Shown here: positions 16,999 through 24,861 of the stretch, piece after piece
Position numbering within the stretch: position 1 is the stretch's first letter
Layout: the number at the start of each line of letters is the position of its first letter
NCBI GenBank assembly: GCA_937139495.1
Contig: CAKZQC010000013.1
Span: 1 to 64,000, forward strand
Direction: 5' to 3'
Origin: an uncultured Saprospiraceae bacterium
Lineage (GTDB): Bacteria > Bacteroidota > Bacteroidia > Chitinophagales > Saprospiraceae
Length of the DNA: 64,000 nt
Position numbers and translations under genes: made by a program
The notes under the pieces: generated by a model
Databases searched by the model: none
Told to the model about the DNA's origin: nothing
Seen by the model: only the letters and a program-made list of their open reading frames with translations

Positions 16999-17110
16999 CG
17001 TTAGAAACGTACACTTTTTTCTGAGAGGTTGTTTTAAAACAGGTATTGGAAAGAAAATAGAAAGCTATTGTCGGAAGTCTAACGTCTAATCTCTAACAGT
17101 CAAGCGGTCT
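16999..17110. repeat. Dispersed repeat related to the 11951-12185 element
   Basis: Begins CGTTAGAAACGTACACTTTTTT, continues GTTGTTTTAAAACAGGTATT and AAAATAGAAAGCTATTGTCGG, and ends AAGCGGTCT. The second half matches the complement of 11951-12185 (AAGCTATTGTCGGAAGTCTAAC identical over 22 bp). The first half matches the complement of 29688-29781. No matching inverted end is present, so it looks like a partial copy. It ends seven bases from the thioredoxin stop. Confidence 0.65.
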
Positions 17111-17116
17111 GTATTC

Positions 17117-17443
17117 CTATTTATTGAGTTTGCTGTATTTCTGTATTCTACTTTCTAGGGCAGATTCTGCTTGATAGCCCAATAATTTTTCTTTGATAGA
17201 AAGCTTATGAACAAAAAATAGAGCAGGAATACTACGGACATCAAATTTTTGAGCAATCGCTTCATTTTTTTCGATGTTGATTTTGACAATCTCGAAGTTA
17301 TCAGCATGCTTGGCAGCCAACTTTTCGACCGTAGGGAGCAACTGCTGACAAGGACCACACCAATCGGCATAGAAGTCGAGCAATACAGGTTTGTCTTGAT
17401 TGACAATATCATTGAACTGTTGAATACTGGTTATCTCTTTCAT
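17117..17443 (-). CDS. Thioredoxin
   Basis: 108 residues, full length for thioredoxin: DFYADWCGPCQQ with redox Cys29 and Cys32, and the cis-Pro segment VRSIPALFF. It is a general cytoplasmic disulfide reductant and could recharge the OsmC protein encoded just downstream. A candidate -7 element lies about 55 bp upstream. It may be one of several thioredoxins in the genome, so no symbol is given. Confidence 0.93.
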   Translation of the reverse strand: MKEITSIQQFNDIVNQDKPVLLDFYADWCGPCQQLLPTVEKLAAKHADNFEIVKINIEKNEAIAQKFDVRSIPALFFVHKLSIKEKLLGYQAESALESRIQKYSKLNK

Positions 17444-17497
17444 GGTTTTTTATGTTTTGGTAGCAATGTTTTGCTAATGTTGATTAATTTGATAATA

Positions 17498-17505
17498 CAA
17501 AGATA
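17498..17505 (-). promoter_or_regulatory. Candidate -7 element for thioredoxin
   Basis: The minus strand reads TATCTTTG, matching TAnnTTTG, about 55 bp before the thioredoxin ATG. No clear -33 TTTG is found at the right distance. Confidence 0.5.
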
Positions 17506-17650
17506 GGTGCTTTTATTGAATAAGGTTAGGCGGCTTTTCCTGATGAGTTGGCAATTTTTCCCTTGTGCAGGACTTCAGGTGTAATAAGTGATATTTCATT
17601 AAGAAAGTTTCCATTGAGATGAACAAAAAAATATTTTAGTAGTTTAATAC

Positions 17651-17681
17651 TTGAATATCTGTTAAAATGTTTTTATATTTA
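17651..17681 (+). promoter_or_regulatory. Candidate promoter of the ArsR-sulfur operon
   Basis: TTG (17651), 20 bp, then TATATTTA (17674-17681; seven of eight bases match TAnnTTTG). The ATG of the ArsR gene starts only five bases later, so transcription from here would give a nearly leaderless message. Confidence 0.4.
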
Positions 17682-17685
17682 CAGC

Positions 17686-17997
17686 ATGAAAGAAACTAAA
17701 AGAAAATTTTCGGTCGATCAACTCCAAAAGGTAGCAAAAGTGCTCAAGACAATTGCACACCCTGTCAAATTGGAGATATTAGAAATATTGGAGGCAGAAG
17801 AGCCTATTGATGTTTCGACTATTCGAGACCGTTTGGAAGCGAGTTGCGAAGTATCCATGTTGTCGCATCATCTATCCAAGATGAAAGATAATGGAATTGT
17901 AAAATCAGAAAAACAAGGCAAAAGAGTTTTGTATCGAATAGCGGATCGCTATATTCTCAATATTTTTGATTGTATGGAAGGCTGCGATTTCTTATAA
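17686..17997 (+). CDS. ArsR-family transcriptional regulator, probably sulfur/redox-responsive
   Basis: 103 residues with a winged helix-turn-helix (about 14-90): LKTIAHPVKLEILEIL, then the recognition helix SMLSHHLSKMKDNGIV and the wing SEKQGKRVLYRI. Cys54, Cys96 and Cys100 are present. Persulfide-sensing ArsR proteins of the BigR/SqrR type use one cysteine in the equivalent helix and one near the C-terminus, so Cys54 with Cys96 or Cys100 could form the switch; this is inference. It is first in an operon with an MBL/rhodanese protein and a YeeE/YedE transporter, the expected targets. Confidence 0.85.
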   Translation: MKETKRKFSVDQLQKVAKVLKTIAHPVKLEILEILEAEEPIDVSTIRDRLEASCEVSMLSHHLSKMKDNGIVKSEKQGKRVLYRIADRYILNIFDCMEGCDFL

Positions 17998-18070
17998 TTT
18001 TAGACAAATTACAAGACAAAGAACAATAACAGTATAGAAAAAAAAATCAAAAAATAACAATATATATATT

Positions 18071-19486
18071 ATGAATGTCGAACAAATTTATACAGGTTGC
18101 TTATCGCAAGGGGCTTATTTTATACACAGCGAGGGCGAAGCCGTTATCATTGATCCATTAAGAGAAGTAACACCTTATGTGCAGAAAGCAAAAAAAGCAG
18201 GAGTGAAGATTAAGTATATTTTTGAGACGCACTTTCATGCAGATTTTGTGAGTGGTCATCTTACATTGTCGAAGCAAACAGGAGCGACCATTGTTTATGG
18301 ACCAACAGCCGAGCCGAGCTTTGGGGCTCATATTGCCAAAGATGGCGAAGAGTTTAAGGTAGGTAAATTGACGTTCAGAGCATTGCATACCCCAGGGCAT
18401 ACGATGGAAAGTACCACTTATTTGCTATTGGACGAAGAAGGAAATGAAAAAGCTATTTTTACAGGCGATACCTTGTTTTTGGGCGATGTAGGAAGACCTG
18501 ATTTAGCTCAAAAAGGAGCTGATTTGACTATCGAAGATTTGGCAGGGTATTCTTATGACAGCTTGCGCAATAAAATTATGCCATTGCCTGACCATATTAT
18601 GGTGTATCCTGCTCATGGAGCTGGTTCTGCTTGTGGCAAAAACATGATGAAAGAAACCGAAGATACATTGGGCAACCAAAAGAAAATGAATTATGCCCTG
18701 CGTGCGGACATGACCAAGGAAGAATTTATAGCAGAGGTGACCGATGGTTTGACGACTCCACCAGCGTATTTTCCTCTCAATGTCAAACTCAATAAAGAAG
18801 GCTACGAAGACATCAATACAGTGTTGTCAAGTGGTTTGCAGGCACTTTCGCCCGATGCTTTTGAAGCAATAGCAAACGAATCAGGTGCTTTGTTATTAGA
18901 TGTGCGTACCAAAGAGATATTTGCAGCAGAACATTTGCCCAATAGTATTTTTATAGGTTTGGAAGGTGGTTTTGCTCCTTGGGTGGGCGAATTGATCAAA
19001 GATATAGCACAGCCTATTTTATTGATTGCCCCAGAAGGCAAAGAAAAAGAAGCCATTACACGTCTTTCGAGAGTAGGTTTTGACGCTACTATAGGTTATC
19101 TGGAAGGTGGCTTGGCAGCATGGAAAGCAGCAGGAAAAGAAACCGATAAGATCGAACAACTATCAGCCGATGCTTTTGCCGAAAGGCAAAAAAATGAAAA
19201 GGAAATAGCTGTATTTGATGTTCGTAAACCGAACGAATACCAATCGGAACACGTGGAGATAGCAGAGAATACGCCGCTGAGTGAGTTGAATGATCACTTA
19301 GGGAAATTTCCGAAAGAAAAGCCATTTTATGTGCATTGTGCGAGCGGTTACCGCTCTATGATAGCGTCTTCTATACTCAAATCTAGAGGGTTCCATAACT
19401 TGATAGAAATAATAGGAGGATTCAAGGCAATACAACAAACAACGGTTCCAACTACGGCTTTTGTTTGCCCGAGTACGCTAAAATAA
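18071..19486 (+). CDS. MBL-fold persulfide dioxygenase-like protein with two rhodanese domains
   Basis: 471 residues. The N-terminal metallo-beta-lactamase domain (about 1-240) resembles ETHE1-type persulfide dioxygenases (THFHADFVSGH with His54, His56, Asp58; TPGHTMES; GDTLFLGDVGRPDL). Two rhodanese domains follow: about 260-365, with no cysteine in its active loop (LLIAPEGKE), and about 370-465, with active Cys423 (YVHCASGYRS). The second can carry sulfane sulfur, while the first is probably structural. It likely oxidises or transfers persulfide sulfur in the cytoplasm, working with the transporter encoded next. Confidence 0.9.
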   Translation: MNVEQIYTGCLSQGAYFIHSEGEAVIIDPLREVTPYVQKAKKAGVKIKYIFETHFHADFVSGHLTLSKQTGATIVYGPTAEPSFGAHIAKDGEEFKVGKLTFRALHTPGHTMESTTYLLLDEEGNEKAIFTGDTLFLGDVGRPDLAQKGADLTIEDLAGYSYDSLRNKIMPLPDHIMVYPAHGAGSACGKNMMKETEDTLGNQKKMNYALRADMTKEEFIAEVTDGLTTPPAYFPLNVKLNKEGYEDINTVLSSGLQALSPDAFEAIANESGALLLDVRTKEIFAAEHLPNSIFIGLEGGFAPWVGELIKDIAQPILLIAPEGKEKEAITRLSRVGFDATIGYLEGGLAAWKAAGKETDKIEQLSADAFAERQKNEKEIAVFDVRKPNEYQSEHVEIAENTPLSELNDHLGKFPKEKPFYVHCASGYRSMIASSILKSRGFHNLIEIIGGFKAIQQTTVPTTAFVCPSTLK

Positions 19487-19534
19487 AAGGGTAGTATTTA
19501 TGCTTTTTGTTAAATAATTATATATATCTAAATA

Positions 19535-20095
19535 ATGATTGAATTTTTGAGCCAAGCGTGGGCTTGGTACATCTCTGGACCTTTGATTGCTTTAGTCATG
19601 TTTTTGCTATTGTGGGCAGGTGGGAGTTTTGGAGTTAGTTCTACATTACGCAGTGTCTGTGCCATAGGTGGAGCAGGCAAACGAGTCGATTTTTTTGATT
19701 TTGACTGGAAAGCACAACGTTGGAATTTGGTGTTTGTAGCGGGAGCTATTATTGGTGGATTTATAGCTGCCAATTGGTTGCAAAACCCTGAGCCATTGGA
19801 TCTCAGTCCTGCTACTGTAGCAGACTTACAAGCCTTCAATATTCCGTTTGATGGTGGATTGGCTCCCGAATACCTTTTTAGTTGGGAGAGCTTGATGACC
19901 GTACAGGGCTTTTTGACACTAGTTGTTGGTGGCTTTTTGGTCGGATTTGGCTCTAGATGGGCAGGCGGCTGTACTTCAGGACACGCCATTAGTGGTCTAT
20001 CCAATCTGCAATTGCCCTCTTTGATTGCCGTTATTGGTTTTTTCATTGGCGGACTGCTAATGACCTTCTTTATCTTTCCACTTATTTTTAGTTAA
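19535..20095 (+). CDS. YeeE/YedE-type sulfur transporter, N-terminal half protein
   Basis: 186 residues with about four membrane segments (8-28, 64-82, 122-142, 160-180). It contains the family signature GSRWAGGCTSGHAISGL, whose Cys is thought to relay thiosulfate or sulfide in YeeE (TsuA). A full YeeE has two such halves; here they are separate genes, this one and the next, 7 bp apart. A periplasmic-type loop with LAPEYLFSWESLMTV lies between segments 2 and 3. It likely imports a reduced sulfur compound. Confidence 0.88.
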   Translation: MIEFLSQAWAWYISGPLIALVMFLLLWAGGSFGVSSTLRSVCAIGGAGKRVDFFDFDWKAQRWNLVFVAGAIIGGFIAANWLQNPEPLDLSPATVADLQAFNIPFDGGLAPEYLFSWESLMTVQGFLTLVVGGFLVGFGSRWAGGCTSGHAISGLSNLQLPSLIAVIGFFIGGLLMTFFIFPLIFS

Positions 20096-20102
20096 ACAAC
20101 TT

Positions 20103-20516
20103 ATGAAATATATCAAATTTTTAGGGATCGGGATACTTTTCGGTATCATCATGACCAAATCAGAAGCCGTATCGTGGTACCGCATACAAGAAATGTTTCG
20201 CTTTCAGGCGTTCCACATGTATGGAATTATTGGTTCTGCACTAGTGGTGGGAGCCATTGGGGTACAGTTGATTAAGCGATACGAAATTCGCTCGCTCCAA
20301 GGTGCCGTTATCGAATTTAACGACAAAAAAATGAGTATTGCACGATACTTATTTGGAGGAATTATATTTGGCTTGGGCTGGGCATTGTCAGGCTCTTGCC
20401 CAGGACCTATGTACACCCTTTTGGGCAATGGATTTACAGTATTTGCCATTGTTATTTTGAGTGCCGTAGTTGGTACTTATACCTACGGTTTGTTCAAGGA
20501 TAAACTACCACACTAG
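20103..20516 (+). CDS. YeeE/YedE-type sulfur transporter, C-terminal half protein
   Basis: 137 residues with about four membrane segments. The family signature is GWALSGSCPGPMYTLLGNG with its central Cys. It starts 7 bp after the preceding half-transporter gene and should form a heteromer with it. It is the last gene of the ArsR-MBL/rhodanese-YeeE-YedE unit. Confidence 0.87.
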   Translation: MKYIKFLGIGILFGIIMTKSEAVSWYRIQEMFRFQAFHMYGIIGSALVVGAIGVQLIKRYEIRSLQGAVIEFNDKKMSIARYLFGGIIFGLGWALSGSCPGPMYTLLGNGFTVFAIVILSAVVGTYTYGLFKDKLPH

Positions 20517-20536
20517 CAAAGCTGAACAATAAGGTT

Positions 20537-20611
20537 TATATTTGCCATTATTATTAAAAGTTGTTTAAGAATTGGGTTCATTTTTCCACCAATTGAATTC
20601 TTAAACAACTT
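20537..20611 (+). promoter_or_regulatory. Candidate promoter and leader hairpin of the DUF983 gene
   Basis: TATATTTG (20537-20544) matches the -7 consensus. It is followed, inside the predicted leader, by a 16-bp perfect inverted repeat AAGTTGTTTAAGAATT / AATTCTTAAACAACTT (20558-20573 with 20596-20611). The interior can pair further (AATTGG/CCAATT). No T run follows, so it is not a typical terminator. It could be a leader structure or a repeat remnant; GTTGTTT-AAC segments also occur in the dispersed repeats. Confidence 0.5.
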
Positions 20612-20630
20612 CTTAAAAAACAATAGAATC

Positions 20631-21032
20631 ATGTTAGGAAAAGGCTCAAAATTATACAGTATTTTTAGGTTTAAATGTCCTCATTGTCACGAGGGCGATT
20701 TGTACAAGTCTTCGTTGACTTCTATGAACGGGATTTATAACATGCACGAAAAATGCACTGAATGTGGACAGCGTTACGAACTCGAACCAGGGTTTTATTG
20801 GGGCGCGATGTACATCGGTTATGCGTTGAGTAGTGGTTATATGCTCATTGGGGTTTCTATCGCCATTTTCTTGATGGGCTTGAGTGTCAATCAAAGTTTT
20901 GCTTTGGTGATTATTCTGGGGCTTTTCTTTCTGCCCTTGATTGCACGTTTTGCACGCTCTGTCTGGATCAATCTGTACATCAAGTACGACCCCACGGCAG
21001 TAGAACGCTACCGCAAGAAAGTCAAAGAGTAG
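20631..21032 (+). CDS. DUF983 membrane protein with zinc ribbon
   Basis: 133 residues. Two CxxC pairs, Cys16/Cys19 (FKCPHCHEGDL) and Cys42/Cys45 (KCTECGQRYE), form a likely zinc ribbon. Two membrane segments follow (about 62-85 and 90-110), after the family motif EPGFYWGAMYIGYALSSGY. DUF983 proteins are common in Bacteroidota and of unknown function. The gene has its own candidate promoter and a terminator. Confidence 0.85.
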   Translation: MLGKGSKLYSIFRFKCPHCHEGDLYKSSLTSMNGIYNMHEKCTECGQRYELEPGFYWGAMYIGYALSSGYMLIGVSIAIFLMGLSVNQSFALVIILGLFFLPLIARFARSVWINLYIKYDPTAVERYRKKVKE

Positions 21033-21053
21033 CTGCAAAACAGCTCAACATTC

Positions 21054-21092
21054 AAACTAGGCATATTGTCAAATAGACAGTATGCCTAGTTT
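21054..21092. terminator. Bidirectional hairpin terminator
   Basis: AAACTAGGCATATTGTC / GACAGTATGCCTAGTTT (17 bp with one mismatch, five-base loop) lies between the convergent DUF983 and AraC genes. T-rich sequence follows on the plus strand. Confidence 0.75.
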
Positions 21093-21098
21093 TCTTTG

Positions 21099-21114
21099 AG
21101 AGCGTGTCTGAAAT
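21099..21114 (-). repeat. Dispersed motif copy 3
   Basis: AGAGCGTGTCTGAAAT, the complement of ATTTCAGACACGCTCT, lies between the terminator and the AraC stop codon. It belongs to the five-copy family described at 6681-6704. Confidence 0.5.
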
Positions 21115-21122
21115 TATTGTTT

Positions 21123-21944
21123 TCATGCTCTAAAGTCTTTGGCTGTCATGCCTTCCTGCTTTTTGAAAAAACGGCTAAAGGCTTGAATATCATTGAAACC
21201 CAACTCAAAACCAATATCTGAAATAGACTGCGAAGAATGTCGCAGTAGTCGCCTTGCTTCTATCATCTTGCGGTTATGAATCAGTTCTAGAGGAGTTTTG
21301 TTGCCTGTCTTTTTGAATACATTCGAGAGTGTTTTGGGCGACTTGAATAGCAATTCGGCATAAGCCGCCACGGTATGTTTTTCTCTAAAATGTTGTTCGA
21401 CTAGAAAATTGAAATTACGAACCAAATCAGCTTGGTCTTGATCTTGGTACTGAAAGTTAGTCTGCACTTTGTAGATACGAGTACACAAAATCAGCATGCG
21501 TTGCAGCATCATTTGGAGCATTTCTAGCTGCAAGTTGTCTTGCGAAGATTGCATTTCTAAACACAACATATCCCAAGCCGTTTGTAGCGTTTGTAGGTCC
21601 TGTGGCTGTGGCTCAATAATTGGCAAATTGGACGACCCAAAATACAAAATTCCCTTGCAGCCTACTTCACTATCTTGATGTACAATACAGTAAAAAGGGC
21701 GGTTGAATTTGAGTAGTTTTAGCCCATTGATTTGATGTAGTTGCAGTCGATGAAATTCGGTCAAACAGACAATTTGATTGGTCTGGAAGGTATATGTTTT
21801 GCCATCAATCGTTATTTTATTGCCATCGGTATCAAACCACAAAAACATCAGTTGAGTCGTGGCTACATCGGTCAATTCGCCTTGATTTTGGGCGTTGATG
21901 TAGGTCACTTCAAAGTATTCGTTAGTTTGGCCGATATATTTCAT
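21123..21944 (-). CDS. AraC-family transcriptional regulator
   Basis: 273 residues. The N-terminal about 170 residues resemble a cupin-like sensing domain. The C-terminal AraC DNA-binding domain (about 175-273) has two helix-turn-helix units, including TVAAYAELLFKSPKTLSNVFKK and the classic SISDIGFELGFNDIQAFSRF. It lies 18 bp downstream of the EamA-family exporter gene and is probably co-transcribed with it; it may regulate that gene. The inducer is unknown. Confidence 0.9.
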   Translation of the reverse strand: MKYIGQTNEYFEVTYINAQNQGELTDVATTQLMFLWFDTDGNKITIDGKTYTFQTNQIVCLTEFHRLQLHQINGLKLLKFNRPFYCIVHQDSEVGCKGILYFGSSNLPIIEPQPQDLQTLQTAWDMLCLEMQSSQDNLQLEMLQMMLQRMLILCTRIYKVQTNFQYQDQDQADLVRNFNFLVEQHFREKHTVAAYAELLFKSPKTLSNVFKKTGNKTPLELIHNRKMIEARRLLRHSSQSISDIGFELGFNDIQAFSRFFKKQEGMTAKDFRA

Positions 21945-21962
21945 AAACGTTGTTTTTTTTCT

Positions 21963-22925
21963 TTACAAATCGCTGAGAGTAACATTATCCTCAGAGTAAC
22001 CTTCGTCGTTGATTTCAAGGCTCTCAATCGCATCTTCGTCGTCTTTTTTTCCGTTGGTTTGCGATACCAAAAATCCACCAAATAGAATCAAAGCAGAGGC
22101 TAAAATAAGGTTCATAGAAACCGTAGTGCCATCGGTGGCAATACTCAATAAGGCGGTAATAAGTGGCGTGGTATAAATATAGGTACTTACAATCGAGGCA
22201 TCTAATATTTTGAGTGCAAAGGTATTGAGCAAGAAGGTGATAAAGGTGATGCAAATCAAAATAAACCCAAGAGCAATCCAAACTTCATTGCTCAACGAAC
22301 CCCATGCCACTCTAGTCAATCCCAACCCCCAAACAGGTAATAAGTAAAGCGTACCGAAGCCAAACAGCCATTTGAGTATCGTTAGAGGGTGGTATTTTTG
22401 GAGTAGTGGACTAATTAACGTCAAGTAAATAGCATAAGAACCAGCACTGACTGCTACAAGCATATTGCCGACTAACGGATCTTCCGCTTTGTTTTCTAGC
22501 CCCGTATCGCCCATAATCAAGATAACGCCACCAATAGACGCAATCAGTACGCCAACAAGTTTGCCGACTTCAATTTCGCCTCGTATCAGGATAGCAAACA
22601 AAATCAAAAAGAGGGGAGACGTGAGCGTCAGTAGCGAGGCGTTGACAGGAGTCGTCAAGTTGAGCCCCGTAAAAAACAACACGTTACTGACCGTAATACC
22701 AAACAAACCACAAGCTCCCAGTAGCAATATATCTTTGGTTTCGACTTTCTCCCGAACAAGCAACATTTGAGCGGTGCCAAAGATGAGCGTAGCAAAAATA
22801 GCACGCAAAAGCGTCAATTCGAAAGGTGAAATAAAACCAGAAGTATCCGAAGCTACCATGTAACTACCAGCATACAAAACCGACTCTACAAGTAAGCAGA
22901 TATGGGCTAAAAATTCTTTTTTCAT
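21963..22925 (-). CDS. EamA/DMT-superfamily transporter
   Basis: 320 residues with ten membrane segments in two EamA repeats (about 5-140 and 150-290), including ITVSNVLFFTGLNLT and LTLTSPLFLILFAIL. The tail is acidic and cytoplasmic (about 292-320, KKDDEDAIESLEIND). It is a probable metabolite or amino-acid exporter; the substrate is not predictable. It is first in a two-gene unit with the AraC regulator. The 283 bp upstream (22926-23208) hold no gene. Confidence 0.88.
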   Translation of the reverse strand: MKKEFLAHICLLVESVLYAGSYMVASDTSGFISPFELTLLRAIFATLIFGTAQMLLVREKVETKDILLLGACGLFGITVSNVLFFTGLNLTTPVNASLLTLTSPLFLILFAILIRGEIEVGKLVGVLIASIGGVILIMGDTGLENKAEDPLVGNMLVAVSAGSYAIYLTLISPLLQKYHPLTILKWLFGFGTLYLLPVWGLGLTRVAWGSLSNEVWIALGFILICITFITFLLNTFALKILDASIVSTYIYTTPLITALLSIATDGTTVSMNLILASALILFGGFLVSQTNGKKDDEDAIESLEINDEGYSEDNVTLSDL

Positions 22926-23208
22926 GAATAAAAGGACAAGCTATTAGTAGTTTTTTGAAACAAAATAGCAATATTTAGTAATAGATGTATTAGATTTAAT
23001 CCTGCAAAATAGCAAAAATGCTCTTAATTGCAGACAACTGCCCAATACAAAAAAAGTCAAATGTCCCTTCCTACCAGAACATCTGACCCGAACAATAGCT
23101 AAAAGTCGATTTAGCTGCTTTTATGTTTCGTTTTTTTGTGCCGTTGAGTATCATTCAACAGCATAACTCCATAATGTATTCCATCAACAAAAGTTACAAT
23201 TAGAACCT

Positions 23209-23733
23209 ATGAAAGAAGAACTGATAGATAATCAATGGTATGAAACAGAAGATTATACGCCGATTCGAAATCCTGCAATGAAGCGATTAGAAAATGCAAT
23301 TCTGTTACTTTCTGGCATCTCCGCTTTTTTTATACTTTGGAGCTTGAGAAAAATAGACTGGTTGGTAATAGCTGATGTCTATTACAATATAGAAAGTATG
23401 TTTTGGAGCTTGGGACCAATCGTTATTACTATATTGGCGGTGATGCAATGGCGGAAATTAACAAAAACCCAAGACGAAGAGTCCCAACAAAAAGCCTTGT
23501 TTTTTTCACCACCCTTGACTATTCTCTTTGTGCTTTTTGCTTTACTTCTGGTGCGAGATAGTTATCAGTTATTGCAATCGTTTTATTACATGATTCGTTA
23601 TTTTATGGATGTTTTTCCTACGATTAGTTCTTTTTTTGCAATCATATTTTGGCAATTTTTTGCTATTGCAGCAATAGCTCTGAAAGGCTACTTTTTGCAC
23701 GTTGTTCACAAAATAAAGAAAGATAGAGCGTAA
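23209..23733 (+). CDS. Small 4-TM membrane protein, family B
   Basis: 174 residues with four membrane segments (about 29-49, 64-82, 100-120, 140-162). It is first of three adjacent genes with the same layout: a short acidic cytoplasmic start, a basic tryptophan motif after segment 2 (MQWRKLTK), and a basic tail (YFLHVVHKIKKD). No known domain. Probably co-transcribed with the next two genes. Confidence 0.65.
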   Translation: MKEELIDNQWYETEDYTPIRNPAMKRLENAILLLSGISAFFILWSLRKIDWLVIADVYYNIESMFWSLGPIVITILAVMQWRKLTKTQDEESQQKALFFSPPLTILFVLFALLLVRDSYQLLQSFYYMIRYFMDVFPTISSFFAIIFWQFFAIAAIALKGYFLHVVHKIKKDRA

Positions 23734-23780
23734 TAATTTACCACAATAATTCTAAGAAGCTAGGTGTAAAATTGAAGTAT

Positions 23781-24266
23781 ATGAATGAGCAATTATTAGA
23801 CGAGTATATCAATGATAATCGACAGATACGTACCGTCAATTTGTCGCAACTAGAATACGTAGTAATAGCAATGCAGATTGTTATTTTTTTGTATAGCGCT
23901 TGGCATACGTTGCCGTATATTTTCAATGAAGAAAGCCTTATTTTATTGGTGTTTTTTATGTTTAGCTTTAGTGGAACATTTATTACGATAGCAGGAGTGT
24001 GGGGTTGGCGTCAAGCCAGCCAACGCTATGACCAAGCACCTGCACAAAATCATTTTCGCGCTCCAGGCTGGGTTTCTTTGTTGCGTAAGCTTATGGTTTT
24101 GGTTGTCACATATAGCCTCTATCAAAACGGCAAAACGATTACATTTTTCTTTACGGGAGGAACTACTTTTTATTGGATAATAGCACCGATTATTTATCTG
24201 TTTTTTTCAGCTTTGGGTACTTATTATTTATACTTTACGACTAAGCTCGAAAAACAACATTCATAA
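23781..24266 (+). CDS. Small 4-TM membrane protein, family B
   Basis: 161 residues. It begins MNEQLLDEYIND, like the LLDE/ILDE starts of related proteins in this window. It has four membrane segments, GVWGWRQASQRYDQA after segment 2, and the tail YYLYFTTKLEK. The frame reaches a TTG at 23772, but the ATG at 23781 fits the family start. Its TAA overlaps the ATG of the next gene (TAATG), so the two are translationally coupled. Function unknown. Confidence 0.65.
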   Translation: MNEQLLDEYINDNRQIRTVNLSQLEYVVIAMQIVIFLYSAWHTLPYIFNEESLILLVFFMFSFSGTFITIAGVWGWRQASQRYDQAPAQNHFRAPGWVSLLRKLMVLVVTYSLYQNGKTITFFFTGGTTFYWIIAPIIYLFFSALGTYYLYFTTKLEKQHS

Positions 24267-24754
24267 TGAAAAATGTATTGGACGAAAGTCTCCACCCGTC
24301 AAAAGTGGTGCTGCCAAAGCAGCTAAAGTATGCCGAAATTATATTGTTTTTGGCGATAGTCGTAGCGGCTATTTATCGTTGGAGTCAGTTGCTCCAGCAA
24401 GATTATTTGAGTACAATCGCTGCTATGGCTTTTTCTAATATAGAGTTGTTTTTACTTTTGGTGCTAATAGTGGGGTGGCGAAAAAACATTACGGACTTTC
24501 AGTCTTCCAACCAAACGGTTGTATTGATTCCTGTATGGTTGCGAGTACTGTGGATTATAGCAACGTTATTCTTCTGTTTTGCCACGGCCTCCATTGGGTA
24601 TATGGTGTGGCTTTTTTTTGAGTTGCAATCAAGTACGATACCGCTTGATTATCGGAACAGAATTATAATAAGTCAACTGCAAAGGCTTGTTTTTATTCCT
24701 CCATTGGGCTATTATCTGTTTATTACGTACAAAATTAAAAAAGCCTTTTCATAA
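24266..24754 (+). CDS. Small 4-TM membrane protein, family B
   Basis: 162 residues. It starts MKNVLDESLHPS and has four membrane segments (about 22-42, 52-72, 92-116, 138-156), LIVGWRKNITDFQ after segment 2 and the tail YYLFITYKIKKAFS. It overlaps the previous stop codon by one base. Third member of the local cluster; function unknown. Confidence 0.65.
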   Translation: MKNVLDESLHPSKVVLPKQLKYAEIILFLAIVVAAIYRWSQLLQQDYLSTIAAMAFSNIELFLLLVLIVGWRKNITDFQSSNQTVVLIPVWLRVLWIIATLFFCFATASIGYMVWLFFELQSSTIPLDYRNRIIISQLQRLVFIPPLGYYLFITYKIKKAFS

Positions 24755-24861
24755 ATTTTTGAACTACTGTATTTTATAATTATCTTAATCCAATTAAAGC
24801 AATAAGAAATGGTAGTATAGCATACTAAGCTAGCTGAATTACCCACAAAAGCACTAAACGA

